The notes under the pieces are model-generated. The model saw only the letters and a list, made by a program, of their open reading frames with translations. It ran no database searches and was not told the DNA's origin. This document shows positions 1 to 12,358 of a stretch of DNA of 64,000 nucleotides, in pieces; position 1 is the stretch's first letter, and each line of letters begins with the position of its first letter. The stretch comes from Rallus limicola. Taxonomy: Eukaryota > Chordata > Aves > Gruiformes > Rallidae. The stretch is taken from the NCBI GenBank assembly GCA_022605955.1, contig JAKCOZ010000330.1, forward strand, positions 180,600 through 244,599. The letters run 5' to 3'. Both the position numbers and the translations under genes were made by a program.

Positions 1-3000
1 CCCTCTTTCCAGGCAAAGGAAAAGGCTGAGAGCCAAAGCGACAGGGTCTGCTCGTGTGTCCTGTTAGGAGGTTTCAGACAAGCTATGCCTTTCAGTCCTA
101 GCTTCTTTACTTTGGGAGTTATTGCTGGACGTTTAGCATGTTTTGAACTGCAGTCTGCTAGGGCCGAGAAAAGCACCGTAGGAGGTTCCAGGCGTGTTCC
201 CTCTTTCCAGGCAAAGGAAAAGGCTGAGAGCCAAAGCGACAGGGTCTGCTCGTGTGTCCTGTTAGGAGGTTTCAGACAAGCTATGCCTTTCAGGCCTAGC
301 TTCTTTACTTTGGGAGTTATTGCTGGACGTTTAGCATGTTTTGAACTGCAGTCTGCTAGGGCCGAGAAAAGCACCGTAGGAGGTTCCAGGCATGTTCCCT
401 CTTTCCAGGCAAAGGAAAAGGCTGAGAGCCAAAGCGACAGGGTCTGCTCGTGTGTCCTGTTAGGAGGTTTCAGACAAGCTATGCCTTTCAGGCCTAGCTT
501 CTTTACTTTGGGAGTTATTGCTGGACGTTTAGCATGTTTTGAACTGCAGTCTGCTAGGGCCGAGAAAAGCACCGTAGGAGGTTCCAGGCATGTTCCCTCT
601 TTCCAGGCAAAGGAAAAGGCTGAGAGCCAAAGTGACAGGGTCTGCTCGTGTGTCCTGTTAGGAGGTTTCAGACAAGCCATGCCTTTCAGGCCTCGCTTCT
701 TTACTTTGGGAGTTATTGCTGGACGTTTAGCATGTTTTGAACTGCAGTCTGCTAGGGCCGAGAAAAGCACCGTAGGAGGTTCCAGGCATGTTCCCTCTTT
801 CCAGGCAAAGGAAAAGGCTGAGAGCCAAAGTGACAGGGTCTGCTCGTGTGTCCTGTTAGGAGGTTTCAGACAAGCTATGCCTTTCAGGCCTAGCTTCTTT
901 ACTTTGGGAGTTATTGCTGGACGTTTAGCATGTTTTGAACTGCAGTCTGCTAGGGCCGAGAAAAGCACCGTAGGAGGTTCCAGGCATGTTCCCTCTTTCC
1001 AGGCAAAGGCTAAGGCTGAGAGCCAAAGTGACAGGGTCTGCTCGTGTGTCCTGTTAGGAGGTTTCAGACAAGCTATGCCTTTCAGGCTTCGCTTCTTTAC
1101 TTTGGGAGTTATTGCTGGACGTTTAGCATGTTTTGAACTGCAGTCTGCTAGGGCCGAGAAAAGCACCGTAGGAGGTTCCAGGCATGTTCCCTCTTTCCAG
1201 GCAAAGGAAAAGGCTGAGAGCCAAAGTGACAGGGTCTGCTCGTGTGTCCTGTTAGGAGGTTTCAGACAAGCTATGCCTTTCAGGCCTAGCTTCTTTACTT
1301 TGGGAGTTATTGCTGGACGTTTAGCATGTTTTGAACTGCAGTCTGCTAGGGCCGAGAAAAGCACCGTAGGAGGTTCCAGGCATGTTCCCTCTTTCCAGGC
1401 AAAGGAAAAGGCTGAGAGCCAAAGCGACAGGGTCTGCTCGTGTGTCCTGTTAGGAGGTTTCAGACAAGCTATGCCTTTCAGGCCTAGCTTCTTTACTTTG
1501 GGAGTTATTGCTGGACGTTTAGCATGTTTTGAACTGCAGTCTGCTAGGGCCGAGAAAAGCACCGTAGGAGGTTCCAGGCATGTTCCCTCTTTCCAGGCAA
1601 AGGAAAAGGCTGAGAGCCAAAGCGACAGGGTCTGCTCGTGTGTCCTGTTAGGAGGTTTCAGACAAGCTATGCCTTTCAGGCCTAGCTTCTTTACTTTGGG
1701 AGTTATTGCTGGACGTTTAGCATGTTTTGAACTGCAGTCTGCTAGGGCCGAGAAAAGCACCGTAGGAGGTTCCAGGCATGTTCCCTCTTTCCAGGCAAAG
1801 GAAAAGGCTGAGAGCCAAAGTGACAGGGTCTGCTCGTGTGTCCTGTTAGGAGGTTTCAGACAAGCTATGCCTTTCAGGCCTAGCTTCTTTACTTTGGGAG
1901 TTATTGCTGGACGTTTAGCATGTTTTGAACTGCAGTCTGCTAGGGCCGAGAAAAGCACCGTAGGAGGTTCCAGGCATGTTCCCTCATTCCAGGCAAAGGA
2001 AAAGGCTGAGAGCCAAAGCGACAGGGTCTGCTCGTGTGTCCTCTTAGGAGGTTTCAGACAAGCTATGCCTTTCAGGCCTAGCTTCTTTACTTTGGGAGTT
2101 ATTGCTGGACGTTTAGCATGTTTTGAACTGCAGTCTGCTAGGGCCGAGAAAAGCACAGTAGGAGGTTCCAGGCATGTTCCCTCTTTCCAGGCAAAGGAAA
2201 AGGCTGAGAGCCAAAGTGACAGGGTCTGCTCGTGTGTCCTGTTAGGAGGTTTCAGACAAGCTATGCCTTTCAGGCCTAGCTTCTTTACTTTGGGAGTTAT
2301 TGCTGGACGTTTAGCATGTTTTGAACTGCAGTCTGCTAGGGCCGAGAAAAGCACCGTAGGAGGTTCCAGGCATGTTCCCTCTTTCCAGGCAAAGGAAAAG
2401 GCTGAGAGCCAAAGCGACAGGGTCTGCTCGTGTGTCCTGTTAGGAGGTTTCAGACAAGCTATGCCTTTCAGGCCTAGCTTCTTTACTTTGGGAGTTATTG
2501 CTGGACGTTTAGCATGTTTTGAACTGCAGTCTGCTAGGGCCGAGAAAAGCACCGTAGGAGGTTCCAGGCATGTTCCCTCTTTCCAGGCAAAGGAAAAGGC
2601 TTAGAGCCAAAGTGACAGGGTCTGCTCGTGTGTCCTGTTAGGAGGTTTCAGACAAGCTATGCCTTTCAGGCCTAGCTTCTTTACTTTGGGAGTTATTGCT
2701 GGACGTTTAGCATGTTTTGAACTGCAGTCTGCTAGGGCCGAGAAAAGCACCGTAGGAGGTTCCAGGCATGTTCCCTCTTTCCAGGCAAAGGAAAAGGCTG
2801 AGAGCCAAAGTGACAGGGTCTGCTCGTGTGTCCTGTTAGGAGGTTTCAGACAAGCTATGCCTTTCAGGCCTAGCTTCTTTACTTTGGGAGTTATTGCTGG
2901 ACGTTTAGCATGTTTAGAACTGCAGTCTGCTAGGGCCGAGAAAAGCACCGTAGGAGGTTCCAGGCATGTTCCCTCTTTCCAGGCAAAGGAAAAGGCTGAG

Positions 3001-6000
3001 AGCCAAAGTGACAGGGTCTGCTCGTGTGTCCTGTTAGGAGGTTTCAGACAAGCTATGCCTTTCAGGCCTAGCTTCTTTACTTTGGGAGTTATTGCTGGAC
3101 GTTTAGCATGTTTTGAACTGCAGTCTGCTAGGGCCGAGAAAAGCACCGTAGGAGGTTCCATGCATGTTCCCTCTTTCCAGGCAAAGGAAAAGGCTGAGAG
3201 CCAAAGTGACAGGGTCTGCTCGTGTGTCCTGTTAGGAGGTTTCAGACAAGCTATGCCTTTCAGGCCTAGCTTCTTTACTTTGGGAGTTATTGCTGGACGT
3301 TTAGCATGTTTTGAACTGCAGTCTGCTAGGGCCGAGAAAAGCACCGTAGGAGGTTCCAGGCATGTTCCCTCTTTCCAGGCAAAGGAAAAGGCTGAGAGCC
3401 AAAGTGACAGGGTCTGCTCGTGTGTCCTCTTAGGAGGTTTCAGACAAGCTATGCCTTTCAGGCCTAGCTTCTTTACTTTGGGAGTTATTGCTGGACGTTT
3501 AGCATGTTTTGAACTGCAGTCTGCTAGGGCCGAGAAAAGCACCGTAGGAGGTTCCAGGCATGTTCCCTCTTTCCAGGCAAAGGAAAAGGCTGAGAGCCAA
3601 AGTGACAGGGTCTGCTCGTGTGTCCTGTTAGGAGGTTTCAGACAAGCTATGCCTTTCAGGCCTCGCTTCTTTACTTTGGGAGTTATTGCTGGACGTTTAG
3701 CATGTTTTGAACTGCAGTCTGCTAGGGCCGAGAAAAGCACCGTAGGAGGTTCCAGGCATGTTCCCTCTTTCCAGGCAAAGGAAAAGGCTGAGAGCCAAAG
3801 TGACAGGGTCTGCTCGTGTGTCCTGTTAGGAGGTTTCAGACAAGCTATGCCTTTCAGGCCTAGCTTCTTTACTTTGGGAGTTATTGCTGGACGTTTAGCA
3901 TGTTTTGAACTGCAGTCTGCTAGGGCCGAGAAAAGCACCGTAGGAGGTTCCAGGCATGTTCCCTCTTTCCAGGCAAAGGAAAAGGCTGAGAGCCAAAGTG
4001 ACAGGGTCTGCTCGTGTGTCCTGTTAGGAGGTTTCAGACAAGCTATGCCTTTCAGGCTTCGCTTCTTTACTTTGGGAGTTATTGCTGGACGTTTAGCATG
4101 TTTTGAACTGCAGTCTGCTAGGGCCGAGAAAAGCACCGTAGGAGGTTCCAGGCATGTTCCCTCTTTCCAGGCAAAGGAAAAGGCTGAGAGCCAAAGTGAC
4201 AGGGTCTGCTCGTGTGTCCTGTTAGGAGGTTTCAGACAAGCTATGCCTTTCAGGCCTAGCTTCTTTACTTTGGGAGTTATTGCTGGACGTTTAGCATGTT
4301 TTGAACTGCAGTCTGCTAGGGCCGAGAAAAGCACCGTAGGAGGTTCCAGGCATGTTCCCTCTTTCCAGGCAAAGGAAAAGGCTGAGAGCCAAAGCGACAG
4401 GGTCTGCTCGTGTGTCCTGTTAGGAGGTTTCAGACAAGCTATGCCTTTCAGGCCTAGCTTCTTTACTTTGGGAGTTATTGCTGGACGTTTAGCATGTTTT
4501 GAACTGCAGTCTGCTAGGGCCGAGAAAAGCACCGTAGGAGGTTCCAGGCATGTTCCCTCTTTCCAGGCAAAGGAAAAGGCTGAGAGCCAAAGTGACAGGG
4601 TCTGCTCGTGTGTCCTGTTAGGAGGTTTCAGACAAGCTATGCCTTTCAGGCCTCGCTTCTTTACTTTGGGAGTTATTGCTGGACGTTTAGCATGTTTTGA
4701 ACTGCAGTCTGCTAGGGCCGAGAAAAGCACCGTAGGAGGTTCCAGGCATGTTCCCTCTTTCCAGGCAAAGGAAAAGGCTGAGAGCCAAAGTGACAGGGTC
4801 TGCTCGTGTGTCCTGTTAGGAGGTTTCAGACAAGCTATGCCTTTCAGGCCTAGCTTCTTTACTTTGGGAGTTATTGCTGGACGTTTAGCATGTTTTGAAC
4901 TGCAGTCTGCTAGGGCCGAGAAAAGCACCGTAGGAGGTTCCAGGCATGTTCCCTCTTTCCAGGCAAAGGAAAAGGCTGAGAGCCAAAGCAACAGGGTCTG
5001 CTCGTGTGTCCTGTTAGGAGGTTTCAGACAAGCTATGCCTTTCAGGCCTAGCTTCTTTACTTTGGGAGTTATTGCTGGACGTTTAGCATGTTTTGAACTG
5101 CAGTCTGCTAGGGCCGAGAAAAGCACCGTAGGAGGTTCCAGGCATGTTCCCTCTTTCCAGGCAAAGGAAAAGGCTGAGAGCCAAAGCGACAGGGTCTGCT
5201 CGTGTGTCCTGTTAGGAGGTTTCAGACAAGCTATGCCTTTCAGGCCTAGCTTCTTTACTTTGGGAGTTATTGCTGGACGTTTAGCATGTTTTGAACTGCA
5301 GTCTGCTAGGGCCGAGAAAAGCACCGTAGGAGGTTCCAGGCATGTTCCCTCTTTCCAGGCAAAGGAAAAGGCTGAGAGCCAAAGTGACAGGGTCTGCTCG
5401 TGTGTCCTGTTAGGAGGTTTCAGACAAGCTATGCCTTTCAGGCCTCGCTTCTTTACTTTGGGAGTTATTGCTGGACGTTTAGCATGTTTTGAACTGCAGT
5501 CTGCTAGGGCCGAGAAAAGTACCGTAGGAGGTTCCAGGCATGTTCCCTCTTTCCAGGCAAAGGAAAAGGCTGAGAGCCAAAGTGACAGGGTCTGCTCGTG
5601 TGTCCTGTTAGGAGGTTTCAGACAAGCTATGCCTTTCAGGCCTAGCTTCTTTACTTTGGGAGTTATTGCTGGACGTTTAGCATGTTTTGAACTGCAGTCT
5701 GCTAGGGCCGAGAAAAGCACCGTAGGAGGTTCCAGGCATGTTCCCTCTTTCCAGGCAAAGGAAAAGGCTGAGAGCCAAAGCGACAGGGTCTGCTCGTGTG
5801 TCCTGTTAGGAGGTTTCAGACAAGCTATGCCTTTCAGGCCTAGCTTCTTTACTTTGGGAGTTATTGCTGGACGTTTAGCATGTTTTGAACTGCAGTCTGC
5901 TAGGGCCGAGAAAAGCACCGTAGGAGGTTCCAGGCATGTTCCCTCTTTCCAGGCAAAGGAAAAGTCTGAGAGCCAAAGTGACAGGGTCTGCTCGTGTGTC

Positions 6001-7182
6001 CTGTTAGGAGGTTTCAGACAAGCTATGCCTTTCAGGCCTAGCTTCTTTACTTTGGGAGTTATTGCTGGACGTTTAGCATGTTTTGAACTGCAGTCTGCTA
6101 GGGCCGAGAAAAGCACCGTAGGAGGTTCCAGGCATGTTCCCTCTTTCCAGGCAAAGGAAAAGGCTGAGAGCCAAAGCGACAGGGTCTGCTCGTGTGTCCT
6201 GTTAGGAGGTTTCAGACAAGCTATGCCTTTCAGGCCTAGCTTCTTTACTTTGGGAGTTATTGCTGGACGTTTAGCATGTTTTGAACTGCAGTCTGCTAGG
6301 GCCGAGAAAAGCACCGTAGGAGGTTCCAGGCATGTTCCCTCTTTCCAGGCAAAGGAAAAGGCTGAGAGCCAAAGCGACAGGGTCTGCTCGTGTGTCCTGT
6401 TAGGAGGTTTCAGACAAGCTATGCCTTTCAGGCCTAGCTTCTTTACTTTGGGAGTTATTGCTGGACGTTTAGCATGTTTTGAACTGCAGTCTGCTAGGGC
6501 CGAGAAAAGCACCGTAGGAGGTTCCAGGCATGTTCCCTCTTTCCAGGCAAAGGAAAAGGCTGAGAGCCAAAGCGACAGGGTCTGCTCGTGTGTCCTGTTA
6601 GGAGGTTTCAGACAAGCTATGCCTTTCAGGCCTAGCTTCTTTACTTTGGGAGTTATTGCTGGACGTTTAGCATGTTTTGAACTGCAGTCTGCTAGGGCCG
6701 AGAAAAGCACCGTAGGAGGTTCCAGGCATGTTCCCTCTTTCCAGGCAAAGGAAAAGGCTGAGAGCCAAAGCGACAGGGTCTGCTGGTGTGTCCTGTTAGG
6801 AGGTTTCAGACAAGCTATGCCTTTCAGGCCTAGCTTCTTTACTTTGGGAGTTATTGCTGGACGTTTAGCATGTTTTGAACTGCAGTCTGCTAGGGCCGAG
6901 AAAAGCACCGTAGGAGGTTCCAGGCATGTTCCCTCTTTCCAGGCAAAGGAAAAGGCTGAGAGCCAAAGTGACAGGGTCTGCTCGTGTGTCCTGTTAGGAG
7001 GTTTCAGACAAGCCATGCCTTTCAGGCCTCGCTTCTTTACTTTGGGAGTTATTGCTGGACGTTTAGCATGTTTTGAACTGCAGTCTGCTAGGGCCGAGAA
7101 AAGCACCGTAGGAGGTTCCAGGCATGTTCCCTCTTTCCAGGCAAAGGAAAAGGCTGAGAGCCAAAGTGACAGGGTCTGCTCG
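1..7182 (+). repeat. Left-arm domain without TGA-marker monomers
   Basis: This first part of the left arm has none of the monomers in which CTCGTGTGTCC becomes CTCGTGAGTCC. Variation here is mainly the alternation AAGCGAC/AAGTGAC and CCTAGC/CCTCGC/CTTCGC in the first third of the monomer. One monomer carries GGCTTAGAGCC at about 2598, a variant seen again only near 34675, 41010 and 45167. The boundary at 7183 is set by the first marker monomer and is descriptive; there is no break in repeat phase. Confidence 0.7.
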
Positions 7183-7779
7183 TGAGTCCTGTTAGGAGGT
7201 TTCAGACAAGCTATGCCTTTCAGGCCTATCTTCTTTACTTTGGGTGTTATTGCTGGACGTTTAGCATGTTTTGAACTGCAGTCTGCTAGGGCCGAGAAAA
7301 GCACCGTAGGAGGTTCCAGGCATGTTCCCTCTTTCCAGGCAAAGGAAAAGGCTGAGATCCAAAGCGACAGGGTCTGCTCGTGTGTCCTGTTAGGAGGTTT
7401 CAGTCAAGCTATGCCTTTCAGGCCTAGCTTCTTTACTTTGGGAGTTATTGCTGGACGTTTAGCATGTTTTGAACTGCAGTCTGCTAGGGCCGAGAAAAGC
7501 ACCGTAGGAGGTTCCAGGCATGTTCCCTCTTTCCAGGCAAAGGAAAAGGCTGAGAGCCAAAGCGACAGGGTCTGCTCGTGTGTCCTGTTAGGAGGTTTCA
7601 GACAAGCTATGCCTTTCAGGCCTAGCTTCTTTACTTTAGGAGTTATTGCTGGACGTTTAGCATGTTTTGAACTGCAGTCTGCTAGGGCCGAGAAAAGCAC
7701 CGTAGGAGGTTCCAGGCATGTTCCCTCTTTCCAGGCAAAGGAAAAGTCTGAGAGCCAAAGCGACAGGGTCTGCTCGTGT

Positions 7780-10700
7780 GTCCTGTTAGGAGGTTTCAGA
7801 CAAGCTATGCCTTTCAGGCCTAGCTTCTTTACTTTGGGAGTTATTGCTGGACGTTTAGCATGTTTTGAACTGCAGTCTGCTAGGGCCGAGAAAAGCACCG
7901 TAGGAGGTTCCAGGCATGTTCCCTCTTTCCAGGCAAAGGAAAAGGCTGAGAGCCAAAGTGACAGGGTCTGCTCGTGTGTCCTGTTAGGAGGTTTCAGACA
8001 AGCTATGCCTTTCAGGCTTCGCTTCTTTACTTTGGGAGTTATTGCTGGACGTTTAGCATGTTTTGAACTGCAGTCTGCTAGGGCCGAGAAAAGCACCGTA
8101 GGAGGTTCCAGGCATGTTCCCTCTTTCCAGGCAAAGGAAAAGGCTGAGAGCCAAAGTGACAGGGTCTGCTCGTGTGTCCTGTTAGGAGGTTTCAGAAAAG
8201 CTATGCCTTTCAGGCCTAGCTTCTTTACTTTGGGAGTTATTGCTGGACGTTTAGCATGTTTTGAACTGCAGTCTGCTAGGGCCGAGAAAAGCACCGTAGG
8301 AGGTTCCAGGCATGTTCCCTCTTTCCAGGCAAAGGAAAAGGCTGAGAGCCAAAGCGACAGGGTCTGCTCGTGTGTCCTGTTAGGAGGTTTCAGACAAGCT
8401 ATGCCTTTCAGGCCTAGCTTCTTTACTTTGGGAGTTATTGCTGGACGTTTAGCATGTTTTGAACTGCAGTCTGCTAGGGCCGAGAAAAGCACCGTAGGAG
8501 GTTCCAGGCATGTTCCCTCTTTCCAGGCAAAGGAAAAGGCTGAGAGCCAAAGCGACAGGGTCTGCTCGTGTGTCCTGTTAGGAGGTTTCAGACAAGCTAT
8601 GCCTTTCAGGCCTAGCTTCTTTACTTTGGGAGTTATTGCTGGACGTTTAGCATGTTTTGAACTGCAGTCTGCTAGGGCCGAGAAAAGCACCGTAGGAGGT
8701 TCCAGGCATGTTCCCTCTTTCAAGGCAAAGGAAAAGGCTGAGAGCCAAAGTGACAGGGTCTGCTCGTGAGTCCTGTTAGGAGGTTTCAGACAAGCTATGC
8801 CTTTCAGGCCTAGCTTCTTTACTTTGGGTGTTATTGCTGGACGTTTAGCATGTTTTGAACTGCAGTCTGCTAGGGCCGAGAAAAGCACCGTAGGAGGTTC
8901 CAGGCATGTTCCCTCTTTCCAGGCAAAGGAAAAGGCTGAGATCCAAAGTGACAGGGTCTGCTCGTGTGTCCTGTTAGGAGGTTTCAGACAAGCTATGCCT
9001 TTCAGGCCTAGCTTCTTTACTTTGGGAGTTATTGCTGGACGTTTAGCATGTTTTGAACTGCAGTCTGCTAGGGCCGAGAAAAGCACCGTAGGAGGTTCCA
9101 GGCATGTTCCCTCTTTCCAGGCAAAGGAAAAGGCTGAGAGCCAAAGCGACAGGGTCTGCTCGTGTGTCCTGTTAGGAGGTTTCAGACAAGCTATGCCTTT
9201 CAGGCCTAGCTTCTTTACTTTGGGAGTTATTGCTGGACGTTTAGCATGTTTTGAACTGCAGTCTGCTAGGGCCGAGAAAAGCACCGTAGGAGGTTCCAGG
9301 CATGTTCCCTCTTTCCAGGCAAAGGAAAAGGCTGAGAGCCAAAGTGACAGGGTCTGCTCGTGTGTCCTGTTAGGAGGTTTCAGACAAGCTATGCCTTTCA
9401 GGCCTAGCTTCTTTACTTTGGGAGTTATTGCTGGACGTTTAGCATGTTTTGAACTGCAGTCTGCTAGGGCCGAGAAAAGCACCGTAGGAGGTTCCAGGCA
9501 TGTTCCCTCTTTCCAGGCAAAGGAAAAGGCTGAGAGCCAAAGCGACAGGGTCTGCTCGTGTGTCCTGTTAGGAGGTTTCAGACAAGCTATGCCTTTCAGT
9601 CCTAGCTTCTTTACTTTGGGAGTTATTGCTGGACGTTTAGCATGTTTTGAACTGCAGTCTGCTAGGGCCGAGAAAAGCACCGTAGGAGGTTCCAGGCATG
9701 TTCCCTCTTTCCAGGCAAAGGAAAAGGCTGAGAGCCAAAGCGACAGGGTCTGCTCGTGTGTCCTGTTAGGAGGTTTCAGACAAGCTATGCCTTTCAGGCC
9801 TAGCTTCTTTACTTTGGGAGTTATTGCTGGACGTTTAGCATGTTTTGAACTGCAGTCTGCTAGGGCCGAGAAAAGCACCGTAGGAGGTTCCAGGCATGTT
9901 CCCTCTTTCCAGGCAAAGGAAAAGGCTGAGAGCCAAAGCGACAGGGTCTGCTCATGTGTCCTGTTAGGAGGTTTCAGACAAGCTATGCCTTTCAGGCCTA
10001 GCTTCTTTACTTTGGGAGTTATTGCTGGACGTTTAGCATGTTTTGAACTGCAGTCTGCTAGGGCCGAGAAAAGCACCGTAGGAGGTTCCAGGCATGTTCC
10101 CTCTTTCCAGGCAAAGGAAAAGGCTGAGAGCCAAAGTGACAGGGTCTGCTCGTGTGTCCTGTTAGGAGGTTTCAGACAAGCTATGCCTTTCAGGCTTCGC
10201 TTCTTTACTTTGGGAGTTATTGCTGGACGTTTAGCATGTTTTGAACTGCAGTCTGCTAGGGCCGAGAAAAGCACCGTAGGAGGTTCCAGGCATGTTCCCT
10301 CTTTCCAGGCAAAGGAAAAGGCTGAGAGCCAAAGTGACAGGGTCTGCTCGTGTGTCCTGTTAGGAGGTTTCAGAAAAGCTATGCCTTTCAGGCCTAGCTT
10401 CTTTACTTTGGGAGTTATTGCTGGACGTTTAGCATGTTTTGAACTGCAGTCTGCTAGGGCCGAGAAAAGCACCGTAGGAGGTTCCAGGCATGTTCCCTCT
10501 TTCCAGGCAAAGGAAAAGGCTGAGAGCCAAAGCGACAGGGTCTGCTCGTGTGTCCTGTTAGGAGGTTTCAGACAAGCTATGCCTTTCAGGCCTAGCTTCT
10601 TTACTTTGGGAGTTATTGCTGGACGTTTAGCATGTTTTGAACTGCAGTCTGCTAGGGCCGAGAAAAGCACCGTAGGAGGTTCCAGGCATGTTCCCTCTTT

Positions 10701-12358
10701 CCAGGCAAAGGAAAAGGCTGAGAGCCAAAGCGACAGGGTCTGCTCGTGTGTCCTGTTAGGAGGTTTCAGACAAGCTATGCCTTTCAGGCCTAGCTTCTTT
10801 ACTTTGGGAGTTATTGCTGGACGTTTAGCATGTTTTGAACTGCAGTCTGCTAGGGCCGAGAAAAGCACCGTAGGAGGTTCCAGGCATGTTCCCTCTTTCA
10901 AGGCAAAGGAAAAGGCTGAGAGCCAAAGTGACAGGGTCTGCTCGTGAGTCCTGTTAGGAGGTTTCAGACAAGCTATGCCTTTCAGGCCTAGCTTCTTTAC
11001 TTTGGGTGTTATTGCTGGACGTTTAGCATGTTTTGAACTGCAGTCTGCTAGGGCCGAGAAAAGCACCGTAGGAGGTTCCAGGCATGTTCCCTCTTTCCAG
11101 GCAAAGGAAAAGGCTGAGATCCAAAGTGACAGGGTCTGCTCGTGTGTCCTGTTAGGAGGTTTCAGACAAGCTATGCCTTTCAGGCCTAGCTTCTTTACTT
11201 TGGGAGTTATTGCTGGACGTTTAGCATGTTTTGAACTGCAGTCTGCTAGGGCCGAGAAAAGCACCGTAGGAGGTTCCAGGCATGTTCCCTCTTTCCAGGC
11301 AAAGGAAAAGGCTGAGAGCCAAAGCGACAGGGTCTGCTCGTGTGTCCTGTTAGGAGGTTTCAGACAAGCTATGCCTTTCAGGCCTAGCTTCTTTACTTTG
11401 GGAGTTATTGCTGGACGTTTAGCATGTTTTGAACTGCAGTCTGCTAGGGCCGAGAAAAGCACCGTAGGAGGTTCCAGGCATGTTCCCTCTTTCCAGGCAA
11501 AGGAAAAGGCTGAGAGCCAAAGTGACAGGGTCTGCTCGTGTGTCCTGTTAGGAGGTTTCAGACAAGCTATGCCTTTCAGGCCTAGCTTCTTTACTTTGGG
11601 AGTTATTGCTGGACGTTTAGCATGTTTTGAACTGCAGTCTGCTAGGGCCGAGAAAAGCACCGTAGGAGGTTCCAGGCATGTTCCCTCTTTCCAGGCAAAG
11701 GAAAAGGCTGAGAGCCAAAGCGACAGGGTCTGCTCGTGTGTCCTGTTAGGAGGTTTCAGACAAGCTATGCCTTTCAGTCCTAGCTTCTTTACTTTGGGAG
11801 TTATTGCTGGACGTTTAGCATGTTTTGAACTGCAGTCTGCTAGGGCCGAGAAAAGCACCGTAGGAGGTTCCAGGCATGTTCCCTCTTTCCAGGCAAAGGA
11901 AAAGGCTGAGAGCCAAAGCGACAGGGTCTGCTCGTGTGTCCTGTTAGGAGGTTTCAGACAAGCTATGCCTTTCAGGCCTAGCTTCTTTACTTTGGGAGTT
12001 ATTGCTGGACGTTTAGCATGTTTTGAACTGCAGTCTGCTAGGGCCGAGAAAAGCACCGTAGGAGGTTCCAGGCATGTTCCCTCTTTCCAGGCAAAGGAAA
12101 AGGCTGAGAGCCAAAGCGACAGGGTCTGCTCATGTGTCCTGTTAGGAGGTTTCAGACAAGCTATGCCTTTCAGGCCTAGCTTCTTTACTTTGGGAGTTAT
12201 TGCTGGACGTTTAGCATGTTTTGAACTGCAGTCTGCTAGGGCCGAGAAAAGCACCGTAGGAGGTTCCAGGCATGTTCCCTCTTTCCAGGCAAAGGAAAAG
12301 GCTGAGAGCCAAAGTGACAGGGTCTGCTCGTGTGTCCTGTTAGGAGGTTTCAGACAAG
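7780..12358 (+). repeat. Higher-order repeat, 11 monomers (2178 bp), about two copies
   Basis: Rare variants recur exactly 2178 bp apart: TTTCAGAAAAGC at about 8191 and 10369, TTTCAAGGC at about 8718 and 10896, CTCATGTG at 9951 and 12129, AGTCCTAGC at about 9599 and 11777, GAGATCC near 8938 and 11116, and the TGA marker at 8767 and 10945. Agreement fails to the left of about 7775 and to the right of about 12358 (CTTCGC against CCTCGC), which gives the limits. This is a tandem duplication of an 11-monomer block. Confidence 0.88.
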
